Below, in pieces: positions 52,441-61,648 of a stretch of DNA of 64,000 nt. Source of the stretch: QPIN01 sp965224575 (GTDB lineage Bacteria > Pseudomonadota > Gammaproteobacteria > Methylococcales > Methylomonadaceae); the NCBI GenBank assembly GCA_965224575.1, contig CBDCZQ010000006.1, positions 2,356,001 through 2,420,000 on the forward strand, given 5' to 3'. Below the pieces are notes generated by a model. That model saw nothing but the letters and a program-made list of their open reading frames with translations, did no database searches and was not told where the DNA came from. The stretch's first letter is position 1. Every line of letters begins with the position of its first letter. Position numbers and translations under genes: made by a program.

Positions 52441-54402
52441 ATGTACGAACAAATCGCACACTCATTATTAAATAAAATCCTTGACGAACTAAAGCCAGAA
52501 ATACGTAAGCGAGATTTACGTCATTTTTATACTCGCTTGGGTGCCAATTTTTATGCTATTCACTCGTTATTTTATCTTCTATATGGTAAACGAGATGATT
52601 TTGAACGGCAAATGCTTCGGTTAGTTGAGGTGATGGCTGCTCAATACATACTGCGTGAGAAGCCACTAAAAAAGAAAGACCACAAACGTGAACATGACCA
52701 TAACTGGTTTCTTAGTCAGAAATGGGTAGGAATGGCCTTATATACCGATGGTTTTTCGGATAATCTCCAAGGGTTGAGAGAACGAATAGACTATTTTGAA
52801 GAGTTAGGTATTAATATGGTTCATGTGATGCCTATTCTTGAATGTCCGCAAGGAGCTAGTGATGGCGGGTATGCGGTTAGTAATTTTCGAGATGTGGATG
52901 AGCGTATTGGCTCCTTGACTGATCTGCGGACATTAGCGAAGGAATTACGCCAACGTGATATTTTGTTAACTCTGGATGTGGTGGTAAACCACACCTCGGA
53001 TGAACATGAATGGGCTAAAAAAGCCCAAGAGGGCGATGAAAAGTATCAAGATTATTTTTACATCTATAAAAATCGTGATATGCCTGATGTATTTGAAACA
53101 AGTATGCCAGAAGTCTTTCCTGAAACTTCGCCTGGGAATTTCACCTTTGATAAATCCATGAATAAATGGGTGATGACAGTATTCAATGAGTACCAATGGG
53201 ATCTAAATTACAATAACCCTGCCGTTTTTATAGAAATGCTGGAGATTATTTTGTTCTGGGCTAATCAGGGGGCAGATATTATCCGGTTAGATGCCGTTGC
53301 TTTTTTATGGAAAAAAATTGGCACAACGTGTCAAAATGAACGAGAAGCTCATCTTATCTTGCAATTAATGAAGGATTGCTGTCAGGTTACAGCACCTGGA
53401 ATATTGTTTATTGCCGAAGCCATTGTTGCACCTGTAGAAATCATCAAATATTTTGGTGAAGATGCGGTTATCGCAAAAGAGTGTGAAATTGCCTATAACG
53501 CAACCTTTATGGCTTTGCTCTGGGATGCAGTTGCGACAAAAAATACAAAATTACTTAACCAGGGAATCCGTAGCTTACCCGAAAAATTAGAGCGTTCTAC
53601 ATGGCTAAATTATGTGCGGTGTCATGATGATATTGGTCTTGGGTTTGATGATAATGACATTCGTCAAGTAGGATACGATCCCAAAGCGCATCGACATTTT
53701 TTGATTGATTACTTTACCGGTGACTTTGAAGGATCGCCTGCAAAAGGGCAGCCTTTTGGGCACAATGAAAAGACCGGTGATGACCGTATTTCTGGTGCGC
53801 TAGCATCCTTAGCGGGGCTTGAAACAGCGATAGATAATGATGATCCAAAAGCTATTCAGCAAAGTGTTGATTTAATATTGCTTCTTCATGGTATGGTCAT
53901 TTCATTTGGGGGTATTCCATTGCTGTATTATGGTGATGAAATAGGTACATATAATGACTATTCTTATCTTCAAGATACAAGTAAGGCTCATGATAATCGC
54001 TGGATTCATCGCCCACAAATCAACTGGGAGAGGGTGGAGAAGCGCCATCAAAAAGACAGTCCAGAGCAAAAAATATTTGATGGGTTGAAAAGGATGATAG
54101 CCGTACGTAAGACGGTCTCTGCATTCGCTGACTATAATAATCGTGAGTTAATAGAGACAGAAAACTCACATTTATTTGCTTTTATACGAAATAACCCCTT
54201 TGAAGATAAAGATAATGTATTAGTTGTAGGTAATTTTAATAATTTACCTCAGTATTTTTCTCTTAGTGACTTAAGGAGTAGAGGTTTATTTGAATATGAA
54301 TCTTTGCAAGATCTCTATTCAGATGAGGTAATATCAATAGCCGAGGATAAGCTGGTTGTACCTCCTTATTGTTTCTTTTGGTTAGTCAATCGAAAGTCAT
54401 AG
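52441..54402 (+). CDS. Amylosucrase (GH13)
   Basis: 653 residues. It makes alpha-1,4-glucan from sucrose and releases fructose, linking sucrose to glycogen. An all-helical N-terminal domain precedes the (beta/alpha)8 barrel with VVNHTSDEHEW, the nucleophile in IIRLDAVAFLW, the acid/base in LFIAEAIVAP and the third acid in RCHDDIGLGF. DRISGALASLAGLE and the C-terminal beta domain follow. The length matches the family (about 630-650). It starts 94 bp after the fructokinase and may be transcribed both with it and alone. Confidence 0.92.
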   Translation: MYEQIAHSLLNKILDELKPEIRKRDLRHFYTRLGANFYAIHSLFYLLYGKRDDFERQMLRLVEVMAAQYILREKPLKKKDHKREHDHNWFLSQKWVGMALYTDGFSDNLQGLRERIDYFEELGINMVHVMPILECPQGASDGGYAVSNFRDVDERIGSLTDLRTLAKELRQRDILLTLDVVVNHTSDEHEWAKKAQEGDEKYQDYFYIYKNRDMPDVFETSMPEVFPETSPGNFTFDKSMNKWVMTVFNEYQWDLNYNNPAVFIEMLEIILFWANQGADIIRLDAVAFLWKKIGTTCQNEREAHLILQLMKDCCQVTAPGILFIAEAIVAPVEIIKYFGEDAVIAKECEIAYNATFMALLWDAVATKNTKLLNQGIRSLPEKLERSTWLNYVRCHDDIGLGFDDNDIRQVGYDPKAHRHFLIDYFTGDFEGSPAKGQPFGHNEKTGDDRISGALASLAGLETAIDNDDPKAIQQSVDLILLLHGMVISFGGIPLLYYGDEIGTYNDYSYLQDTSKAHDNRWIHRPQINWERVEKRHQKDSPEQKIFDGLKRMIAVRKTVSAFADYNNRELIETENSHLFAFIRNNPFEDKDNVLVVGNFNNLPQYFSLSDLRSRGLFEYESLQDLYSDEVISIAEDKLVVPPYCFFWLVNRKS

Positions 54403-54407
54403 TAGTT

Positions 54408-54430
54408 GCTTCTTTTTCAAAAAAAGGAGC
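54408..54430 (+). terminator. Terminator-like hairpin after amylosucrase
   Basis: GCTTCTTTTT-CAA-AAAAAGGAGC (with one G-T pair) begins six bases past the stop and is followed by a T-containing tail. A plausible end of the sucrose operon transcript, though the stem is A+T-rich. Confidence 0.45.
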
Positions 54431-54563
54431 AGCAGTATATTTTTAAAATGTTGATGATTCGTTTCTAGAATAATACCTAATTCTGGTTCAATTGATTTTT
54501 CTTGGTTTCTTAAACTCTGTGCATAGACAAATGATAGAATGATATTTTCTTATCGTTCTAAAT

Positions 54564-55391
54564 ATGGAGTCAGTAGTGCAGGGTAATTTGAGGAAAATGA
54601 AAGTAGAGCTGATGAACCCAGTTCAATATCAGTTGCCATTGACTGACCAGCTTGTTGATTTTAACCCACTAATTGGACAATCATTAAAATTAGTTTTTAC
54701 TGGAAATATTTCCTGCGTACATTGCAATCGATCAATTAAGAAAAGTTTTAACCAAGGTTACTGTTACCCTTGTTTTATCTCATTAGCTCAATGTGATATG
54801 TGTATTATGAAGCCTGAAACATGTCATTATGATCAGGGCACTTGTAGAGAACCTTCTTGGGGAGAGGAGTTTTGTTATCAACCCCATTTTGTTTATTTAG
54901 CTAATTCTTCTGGCATTAAAGTAGGGATTACACGGCACACACAAATACCCACTCGATGGATAGATCAAGGCGCTATTCAGGCTTTACCTATTGCAAAAGT
55001 AAAGTCCAGACATGTATCCGGTTTGTTAGAAGTGGCAATAGCCCAGCATGTAAGTGATAAGACCAGCTGGCAGCGGATGTTAAAAAACCAAGTGGAGATT
55101 GTTGATTTAAAGTTTAAGCGAGATGAATTATTAAGCGTATGTGAGCCAGAAATAGAAGAAATTATGCAACAATTTGGTGATGATGCAATTGAATTTTTAG
55201 CTGATGAACAAGAGGTTGATATTAATTTTCCTGTGGAGACTTATCCTGAGAAAGTTAAATCTTTTAATTTTGATAAAGTAGCGGAAGTTGAAGGCATATT
55301 ACAAGGTATAAAGGGGCAATATCTATTGTTTGATACCGGGGTTATTAACATCCGAAAGTTTTCGGGGTATGAAGTAGAGTTGCTTGTATAG
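54564..55391 (+). CDS. DUF2797 family protein
   Basis: 275 residues, kept from the first ATG because the VQGNLRKM opening is family-like. Cys-rich N-terminal half (ISCVHCNRSIKKSFNQGYCY, CDMCIMKPETCHYDQGTCRE) that should bind zinc. It is followed by the signature VYLANSSGIKVGITR, IPTRWIDQGAIQALPIAKV and EVAIAQHVSDKTSWQRMLKN, which recalls GIY-YIG-like folds. The family is widespread and uncharacterised. Confidence 0.8.
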   Translation: MESVVQGNLRKMKVELMNPVQYQLPLTDQLVDFNPLIGQSLKLVFTGNISCVHCNRSIKKSFNQGYCYPCFISLAQCDMCIMKPETCHYDQGTCREPSWGEEFCYQPHFVYLANSSGIKVGITRHTQIPTRWIDQGAIQALPIAKVKSRHVSGLLEVAIAQHVSDKTSWQRMLKNQVEIVDLKFKRDELLSVCEPEIEEIMQQFGDDAIEFLADEQEVDINFPVETYPEKVKSFNFDKVAEVEGILQGIKGQYLLFDTGVINIRKFSGYEVELLV

Positions 55392-55396
55392 TTTTT

Positions 55397-55480
55397 GTAG
55401 GTTGGGCTGCCATCTCTTTGGCAACCCAACAATAAGATACGCTGAAAATGGCAGGTTGACGACAGAGCGGTTAGCCTCAG
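55397..55480. repeat. GTAGGTTGGGCT repeat, half-degraded copy
   Basis: Hairpin A is intact (GTAGGTTGGGCTGCC...GGCAACCCAAC, to 55430). The second half is reduced to GCAGGTTGACGAC...GGTTAGCC. It starts six bases after the DUF2797 stop, the same relation to a gene end as other copies, so it may serve as a 3' processing or termination site. Confidence 0.65.
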
Positions 55481-55666
55481 TAATCGCACCAGATAAATGA
55501 TAAGGTATAAATTTATCTAAGAACATTGTATTATAGCCGGTTAATTGTTAAGTTTGGCTAGAGTAGGTAATATTTCTGTTTAATTTGACATAAGTTTTAA
55601 TTTGCATACAAAGGCTGGAACGTATTTTTACTGTTCTACAGTATTGTTTTTTAGAGGTAATTAAGA

Positions 55667-57403
55667 GTGGAACTCAGCGGCGGCGAAATAGTAGTCCAGA
55701 GTCTTATAGACGAAGGTGTAGAATTTCTTTTTGGATATCCGGGTGGGGCGGTCTTGCATTTATATGATGCAATCTACCATCAAGATACATTCAAACATAT
55801 TTTAGTCAGACATGAACAGGGAGCTGTCCATGCTGCTGATGCTTATGCGCGATCTACAGGCAAGCCTGGTGTCGTGTTAGTGACATCTGGCCCAGGTGCG
55901 ACTAATGCAGTAACGGGTATTGCTACAGCACACCTTGATTCTATTCCTATGGTTGTTATTTCGGGACAAGTAGGTACGCCTGTAATAGGTAGCGATGCTT
56001 TTCAAGAAGTTGATATGGTTGGGATTACACGACCCTGTGTTAAACATAATTTCTTAGTCAAAAATATCGAAGATCTAGCCGAAACCATGAAAAAGGCTTT
56101 TTATGTAGCAACAACAGGGCGACCTGGGCCTGTTGTTGTAGATATTCCCAAAGATATTACTGATCCAGCGATTAAAATTCCTTACGATTATCCTAAAGAA
56201 ATTTCAATGCGATCTTATAACCCTGTTGTTAAAGGGCATTCGGGGCAAATAAAAAAAGGGCTGGATCTTTTTTTAAAAGCTAAGCGACCGATGATATACG
56301 CTGGTGGTGGCGTGGTGTTAGGTGAGGGTAGTGCTGAATTAATTGAATTTGCAAAATTATTAGGTTATCCAGTGACTAATACCCTGATGGGCTTAGGTGG
56401 GTATCCTGCAACAGATGAACAATTTGTAGGTATGTTGGGGATGCATGGCACTTATGAAGCTAATATGGCGATGCATGAGAGTGACGTCATTATGGCCATT
56501 GGTGTACGATTTGATGACCGGGTGACAGGTAAGCTTTCTGAATTTTGTCCACACGCAAAATTTGTACATATTGATATTGATCCCTCTTCGATTTCTAAAA
56601 CAGTTAAAGCTGATGTGCCAATTGTCGGCCAAGTCACATCTGTTTTAAAGGAAATGATCACTTTAATTAAAGCAAGTAACATCAAAATTGATGATAAAGC
56701 GATAGAGGCTTGGTGGAATCAAATAAATAATTGGCGTGAATTAAATTGCCTGGAATATGACAGAAGCAGTGATATTATTAAGCCTCAATATGTAGTTGAA
56801 CAATTATATGAGGTCACTAAAGGTGATGCTTTTGTTACCTCTGATGTCGGACAACATCAAATGTTTGCTGCTCAGTTTTATCATTTTGATAAGCCTCGTC
56901 GCTGGATAAATTCAGGTGGGTTAGGCACGATGGGATTTGGTTTGCCAGCTGCTATAGGTGTTAAATTAGCACATCCTGAAGCTGACGTAGCTTGTATTAC
57001 AGGCGAAGCAAGTATTCAAATGTGTATACAGGAATTAGCAACGGCAACACAATATAGAACGCCCGTTAAGGTCATTAATTTAAATAATAGATATATGGGA
57101 ATGGTTCGTCAGTGGCAAGAATTTTCTTACCAAAGCCGTTACTCTGAATCTTATATGGACACGATTCCTGATTTTGTTAAGTTAGCAGAGGCATATGGAC
57201 ATGTTGGGATGAAAATTGAAAAGCCTGAAGATGTTAGGCCCGCATTAGAAGAAGCATTTGCAATGAAGGACAAACTGGTTTTTATGGATTTTATAACTGA
57301 TAGAACCGAGAATGTTTTTCCAATGATTGAAGCAGGTAAGTCACATCATGATATGAAATTACGAGTAGCTCCTGGCACACCAATCAATAGGGAGCTGGCA
57401 TAA
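55667..57403 (+). CDS. ilvB: Acetolactate synthase, catalytic subunit
   Basis: 578-residue ThDP enzyme for the first common step of valine/leucine/isoleucine synthesis. Start GTG with AGAGG upstream. Visible: EFLFGYPGGAVLHLYDAI with the following catalytic Glu region (RHEQGAVHAADAYAR), GPGATNAVTGIATAH, FAD-domain segments, and the ThDP motif region beginning ITGEASIQMCIQELATA (the usual GDGS is GEAS here) and ending NNRYMGMVRQWQ. The one-base overlap with ilvH (TAATG) couples the subunits. Confidence 0.92.
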   Translation: MELSGGEIVVQSLIDEGVEFLFGYPGGAVLHLYDAIYHQDTFKHILVRHEQGAVHAADAYARSTGKPGVVLVTSGPGATNAVTGIATAHLDSIPMVVISGQVGTPVIGSDAFQEVDMVGITRPCVKHNFLVKNIEDLAETMKKAFYVATTGRPGPVVVDIPKDITDPAIKIPYDYPKEISMRSYNPVVKGHSGQIKKGLDLFLKAKRPMIYAGGGVVLGEGSAELIEFAKLLGYPVTNTLMGLGGYPATDEQFVGMLGMHGTYEANMAMHESDVIMAIGVRFDDRVTGKLSEFCPHAKFVHIDIDPSSISKTVKADVPIVGQVTSVLKEMITLIKASNIKIDDKAIEAWWNQINNWRELNCLEYDRSSDIIKPQYVVEQLYEVTKGDAFVTSDVGQHQMFAAQFYHFDKPRRWINSGGLGTMGFGLPAAIGVKLAHPEADVACITGEASIQMCIQELATATQYRTPVKVINLNNRYMGMVRQWQEFSYQSRYSESYMDTIPDFVKLAEAYGHVGMKIEKPEDVRPALEEAFAMKDKLVFMDFITDRTENVFPMIEAGKSHHDMKLRVAPGTPINRELA

Positions 57404-57894
57404 TGAGGCACATTATTTCTATTCTTATTGAAAATGAAGCCGGTGCTTTATCTCGTGTTGCTGGATTGTTTTCTGCGCGAGGATATAATATAGAATCTTT
57501 AACTGTTGCGCCTACAGAAGACAAAACATTATCGAGAATGACGATAGTGACTACGGGAAATGAAGGGGTCATAGAGCAAATTACCAAACAACTTAATAAA
57601 TTGATTGATATTGTTAAGTTAATAGATTTAGCTGATGCAGTTCATGCAGAACGTGAGTTAATGCTGGTTAAAGTAAAAGCCACTAACCAATATAGAGAAG
57701 AGCTTAAACGCTTATCTGATATTTTTCGCGGTAAAATAATTGATGTGACCGCAACTAGTTATATGATAGAAATGACTGGCCCATCAGATAAGTTAGATGC
57801 CTTTATTTCTGCATTAGATGAAGAGGTTATTATAGAGGTGGTTCGTTCTGGCCCAATGGGAATGTCCAGGGGTGAAAAAGGATTACATTTGTAA
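57403..57894 (+). CDS. ilvH: Acetolactate synthase, regulatory subunit
   Basis: 163 residues. The N-terminal ACT domain opens RHIISILIENEAGALSRVAG with FSARGYNIESLTVAPTED, and the C-terminal ferredoxin-like domain carries ELMLVKVKA and MIEMTGPSDKLDAF. It confers valine feedback inhibition on IlvB. The length equals E. coli IlvH. Confidence 0.93.
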   Translation: MRHIISILIENEAGALSRVAGLFSARGYNIESLTVAPTEDKTLSRMTIVTTGNEGVIEQITKQLNKLIDIVKLIDLADAVHAERELMLVKVKATNQYREELKRLSDIFRGKIIDVTATSYMIEMTGPSDKLDAFISALDEEVIIEVVRSGPMGMSRGEKGLHL

Positions 57895-57968
57895 AAAAAG
57901 TTTAGGTTTCAAGGTGGTTCATAAAATAAAGAATATGAAAATACCTTCGTTGCATTATAGAAAAAAGT

Positions 57969-57974
57969 TATAAT
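57969..57974 (+). promoter_or_regulatory. Possible -10 element upstream of ilvC
   Basis: A perfect TATAAT lies 51 bases before the ilvC start in the 130-bp ilvH-ilvC gap. The matching -35 at 17-bp spacing is only TTCGTT, so the promoter is weak or needs an activator. A secondary ilvC promoter is common in other bacteria. Confidence 0.3.
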
Positions 57975-58024
57975 TCATAGTTATATTTTATTTAGTTCAA
58001 TTTTAAAGAGAAACGGGAAAATTC

Positions 58025-59041
58025 ATGCAAGTTTATTACGATAAAGACGCTGATCTTTCGATCATAAAAGGTAAAAAAGTAGCAATTATTGGTTACGGTT
58101 CACAAGGACATGCCCATGCTAACAACTTAAAAGATTCAGGCGTTGACGTTGTCGTTGGTTTACGTGCTGGTTCTTCTTCAATTGCAAAAGCAGAAGCTTG
58201 TGGTTTGACGGTAAAAGAAGTCGCTGAAGCTGTTTCTGGTGCAGATATTGTTATGTTGCTTACGCCTGATGAGTTCCAATCTCAGCTATATAAAGATGAG
58301 ATTGAGCCAAATATTAAGAAAGGTGCAGCATTAGCTTTTGCCCATGGTTTTGCTATTTTATATAATCAAGTAGTGCCTCGTGCCGATTTAGATGTCATTA
58401 TGATTGCACCAAAAGCTCCAGGGCATACAGTACGTTCTGAATTTACCCGTGGTGGTGGTGTTCCAGATTTAATTGCGATTCATCAAGATCCTTCTGGCAC
58501 AGCAAAAGCAATCTGCTTGTCTTATGCCTCTGCAATAGGGGGTGGTCGTTCAGGCATAATTGAAACTACCTTTCGTGATGAAACAGAAACTGATTTATTT
58601 GGTGAGCAAGCTGTTTTATGTGGTGGAGCAGTTGAACTGGTTAAAATGGGTTTTGAAACCTTGGTTGAAGGCGGATATGAGCCAGAAATGGCCTACTTTG
58701 AATGTTTGCATGAATTAAAATTGATTGTAGATTTAATGTTTGAAGGTGGTATCGCCAACATGAATTATTCAATTTCAAACAATGCAGAATATGGTGAGTA
58801 TGTAACGGGGCCAAAGGTTATTAATGAAGAAAGCCGTTTTGCAATGCAAGAAGCATTAGCGAATATTAAAAATGGTGAATATGCTAAAAAATTCATTATG
58901 GAAGGGATGACTAATTATCCAGAAATGACAGCTAAACGTCGATTAAATGCAGAGCATCCTATTGAAATAGTGGGTGAGAAATTGCGTAGCATGATGCCCT
59001 GGATTAAAGCTAACCAAATTGTTGATAAAAATAAGAATTAA
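58025..59041 (+). CDS. ilvC: Ketol-acid reductoisomerase (class I)
   Basis: 338 residues, class I length. The Rossmann motif is GYGSQGHAHANNLKDSG, followed by GLRAGSSSIAKA, whose Arg and Ser residues fit NADPH preference. MIAPKAPGHTVRSEF and the Mg sites in DETETDLFGEQAVLCGG and YFECLHELKLIVDLMFEGG are present. It converts acetolactate to dihydroxyisovalerate. Downstream of ilvBH with its own possible promoter. Confidence 0.95.
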   Translation: MQVYYDKDADLSIIKGKKVAIIGYGSQGHAHANNLKDSGVDVVVGLRAGSSSIAKAEACGLTVKEVAEAVSGADIVMLLTPDEFQSQLYKDEIEPNIKKGAALAFAHGFAILYNQVVPRADLDVIMIAPKAPGHTVRSEFTRGGGVPDLIAIHQDPSGTAKAICLSYASAIGGGRSGIIETTFRDETETDLFGEQAVLCGGAVELVKMGFETLVEGGYEPEMAYFECLHELKLIVDLMFEGGIANMNYSISNNAEYGEYVTGPKVINEESRFAMQEALANIKNGEYAKKFIMEGMTNYPEMTAKRRLNAEHPIEIVGEKLRSMMPWIKANQIVDKNKN

Positions 59042-59093
59042 CCTTAAATTTGCTTGTCTATCGTAAAGAGTAGTCTTATTTGTTTTGATAAAA

Positions 59094-59121
59094 TTTAATT
59101 TAATTTAATTTAAATTAAATT
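59094..59121. repeat. (TTTAA)n run with 20-bp perfect palindrome before an exported-protein gene
   Basis: Four tandem TTTAA units run into the perfect palindrome AATTTAATTTAAATTAAATT (59102-59121), which ends immediately before the ribosome site AAAGAGGA of the next gene. It could vary by slippage and thereby change expression, or be a simple A+T-rich promoter/terminator region. Confidence 0.6.
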
Positions 59122-59135
59122 TAAAGAGGAATACA

Positions 59136-59552
59136 ATGAAAAAATCTAGAATTTCTTTTATGTACATATTGTTTGTATGTATTTCAATTAATGCACAGGC
59201 AGAGGGGCCAGAATACGACACTAAATCAAAAGAATTAATTATCCCTGGTCTTAAAGTTGATGGTAATTTGGTTTATGATGTCAAATTAAAACTAAATGAT
59301 GTTGATCGTCTTTCTGTTTCACTGTCTATCAGTGGATGCCCTGCTCAAAATGCCACAAACTTTAGTCAAATAACAAACGGAATGACTTTAGAACAAGTGA
59401 ATAGTATTATTGGTTGTGAGGGTGTTCTGCTGGAAACAGATTTTGACGATGGACTTCTTAAAACAAAATATTTGTGGAAGTTTGATAATACTTCTGATGC
59501 TAATGCTACATCAATAGTATTAGCTTTTGAACGAAATATACTTATTTTATAA
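59136..59552 (+). CDS. Exported protein with OmlA/SmpA-like segment, copy 1
   Basis: 138 residues. Signal peptide 1-22 (cleavage near AQA-EGP). The opening PEYDTKSKELIIPGLKVDGN is followed by VYDVKLKLND. A C-terminal segment (FSQITNGMTLEQVNSIIGCE ... KYLWKFDN) has the GMTxxQVxxxxG pattern of OmlA/SmpA/DUF3862-type domains. The next gene is a paralogue. Function unknown. Confidence 0.65.
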   Translation: MKKSRISFMYILFVCISINAQAEGPEYDTKSKELIIPGLKVDGNLVYDVKLKLNDVDRLSVSLSISGCPAQNATNFSQITNGMTLEQVNSIIGCEGVLLETDFDDGLLKTKYLWKFDNTSDANATSIVLAFERNILIL

Positions 59553-59636
59553 TATACTCGCACGGTCACGGACTTTTATCGGCCATTGATAAAAATGAAC
59601 TCACTATAAGCTCTGCATCCGTGACCGCGAAGTATA
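59553..59636. repeat. 84-bp inverted-repeat element between paralogues
   Basis: TATACTCGCACGGTCACGG at the left and CCGTGACCGCGAAGTATA at the right are imperfect reverse complements. The right end is shared with the element at 34133-34212. It follows the stop of the first exported paralogue directly. Confidence 0.55.
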
Positions 59637-59712
59637 ATAGTTGAGATTGTCACAGAAAAGCTCATCGTATGATGAAGTTTTTGAATAAATATAAGTAATA
59701 AGGGATATAACA

Positions 59713-60156
59713 ATGAGACAGCCAAAAACAGCTTTAGTCTTTTTATTGTTAGCAAATATTTCTTTTAATGTATTAGCAGAAGATGCTGAATACAACGCTG
59801 ACTCAAAAATTTTAACAATACCTACAGTTAAAGTGCCAGATGGTTATATTTATGATGTTAAATTGAAACTAAACAGTCTTGAAGGATTAACATATTCAAA
59901 ACGCCCTTCTTCAGATAGTCTAAAGACAGAATGTTCAAAAGAAAACTTAACAGTTAAGGTTTTTAATCAAATATCAAATGGGATGACTCTTGATCAGGTA
60001 AGCCATATTGTTGGTTGCAAAGCTAAGTTAAACTTGATTTTTAGTGGGCGATCACTTTATAAATGGGTTGGGATTGAAAATCCAGTAGTTCCCAAAATAA
60101 GTATTCAAGTTGAGAATAATATTGTTGTCCATAAATCATATGCACCATCAAAATAG
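59713..60156 (+). CDS. Exported protein with OmlA/SmpA-like segment, copy 2
   Basis: 147 residues. Signal peptide about 1-22 (cleavage near VLA-EDA). Same plan as copy 1: AEYNADSKILTIPTVKVPDG, YIYDVKLKLNS, then FNQISNGMTLDQVSHIVGCK and YKWVGIEN. The two have diverged clearly except in these blocks. Two Cys are conserved between them (one before FNQIS and one in VGC/IGC), suggesting a disulfide. Function unknown. Confidence 0.65.
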   Translation: MRQPKTALVFLLLANISFNVLAEDAEYNADSKILTIPTVKVPDGYIYDVKLKLNSLEGLTYSKRPSSDSLKTECSKENLTVKVFNQISNGMTLDQVSHIVGCKAKLNLIFSGRSLYKWVGIENPVVPKISIQVENNIVVHKSYAPSK

Positions 60157-60366
60157 TTTGATATTATTGGATACATAGAGGAATTGTTTGGTTAGTTTTG
60201 TGTAAAACCTTACGATTAAATGTAAGCATTAAAAGACACTGATGTTATGTTACCAAGGCATATTCTTCCTGCACGATAATTAAAATCCTTATTGTACTGA
60301 TAGTAGTTTGTTTAAATCATTTGAAGTCAGAACATAATTTTCGATAATTAAATATCCTATAAATTT

Positions 60367-61596
60367 ATGAGTAAACCAAAAAAAGTAGCACTATTAACAG
60401 CGGGTGGATTAGCACCTTGTTTAAATTCAGCGATCGGTAGTCTTATCGAACGCTATAATGAAATTGATCCAACAGTAGAAATTATTTGCTATCGTAGTGG
60501 GTATAAAGGTCTATTATTGGGCGATTTTTACAAAGTAACGCCAGAAATTCGTGAAAAAGCGGGTTTATTGCAAAAATTTGGTGGATCTATCATTGGTAAT
60601 AGTAGAGTTAAATTAACAAATGTTGCTGATTGCGTAAAACGTGGTTTAGTAAAAGAAGGTGAAGACCCGCAAAAAGTCGCTGCCGATCAGTTGATTAAAG
60701 ATGGAGTAGATGTTCTTCATACCATTGGTGGAGATGATACTAATACGGCTGCTGCTGATTTAGCTGCCTTTTTAGCAAAAAATGATTATGGTCTAACCGT
60801 TATTGGGCTTCCGAAAACAGTCGATAATGATGTGATTCCTATTAAACAATCTCTAGGCGCATGGACTGCTGCAGAACAAGGCGCACATTTTTTTAAAAAT
60901 GTAGTGGCTGAAAATAATTCAAACCCACGTATGTTGATTGTGCATGAAGTGATGGGGCGTAGTTGTGGGTGGTTAACCGCTGCGACAGCTATTGAATATC
61001 GTAAAATATTAGATAATTGTGAATGGCTACCTGAATTAGGCTTAAGTCGTGAAAGCTATGAAGTACACGGTATTTTTATTCCTGAAATGGGTATGGATAT
61101 TGCTGCTGAAGCAAAACGTCTGCGTAATATTATGGATGAAGTAGATTGTGTAAATATTTTTGTTTCAGAAGGAGCAGGTTTAGAATCTATAGTTGCTGAG
61201 ATGGAAGCTAAGGGACAAGACGTTCCTCGAGATGCTTTTGGTCATGTTAAATTAGATGCTGTTAATCCAGGCAAATGGTTTGGTGAGCAATTTGCAGAAA
61301 TGATTGGTGCAGAAAAAACGTTGATTCAAAAATCAGGTTATTATGCTCGTGCGTCTGCAGCCAATGCGGAAGATATTCGGCTGATTAAATCATGTGCAGA
61401 TTTGGCAGTAGAATGTGCTTTCCGTGGTGAGCCAGGTGTGATTGGTCATGATGACGATCAAAACTTTGTTTTACGCGCAATTGAGTTTCCACGTATTGCA
61501 GGAGGTAAGCCTTTTGATATTGATACAGCTTGGTTTGTTGATGCATTAAAAATAACAGGTCAAACTAAAGGTAAGAAATTAGAGGCCAGCCATTAA
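60367..61596 (+). CDS. pfp: Pyrophosphate-dependent 6-phosphofructokinase
   Basis: 409 residues. Phosphorylates fructose-6-P with PPi, reversibly. The PPi-type residues are visible: GGDDTNTAA (second Asp where ATP enzymes have Gly) and PKTVDND (Lys where ATP enzymes have Gly). LTAGGLAPCLNSAIG opens the protein; EVMGRSCGWLTAATA and KSGYYARASAAN bind the sugar phosphate. Known as the main PFK of methanotrophs, where it saves ATP in the RuMP/EMP cycle. Confidence 0.92.
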   Translation: MSKPKKVALLTAGGLAPCLNSAIGSLIERYNEIDPTVEIICYRSGYKGLLLGDFYKVTPEIREKAGLLQKFGGSIIGNSRVKLTNVADCVKRGLVKEGEDPQKVAADQLIKDGVDVLHTIGGDDTNTAAADLAAFLAKNDYGLTVIGLPKTVDNDVIPIKQSLGAWTAAEQGAHFFKNVVAENNSNPRMLIVHEVMGRSCGWLTAATAIEYRKILDNCEWLPELGLSRESYEVHGIFIPEMGMDIAAEAKRLRNIMDEVDCVNIFVSEGAGLESIVAEMEAKGQDVPRDAFGHVKLDAVNPGKWFGEQFAEMIGAEKTLIQKSGYYARASAANAEDIRLIKSCADLAVECAFRGEPGVIGHDDDQNFVLRAIEFPRIAGGKPFDIDTAWFVDALKITGQTKGKKLEASH

Positions 61597-61648
61597 GAAG
61601 CTGATAACCATTAAAAAGTCTAGTTATGCTCGTTAACCTAATCTAACT

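Noticed and set aside
54420..54560. Possible tRNA or small RNA between amylosucrase and the DUF2797 gene
   Set aside because: No cloverleaf or conserved RNA elements were seen; only the terminator-like hairpin is supported.
55580..55666. Leader peptide or attenuator before ilvB
   Set aside because: No short ORF rich in branched-chain codons and no paired hairpins with a T run were found there.
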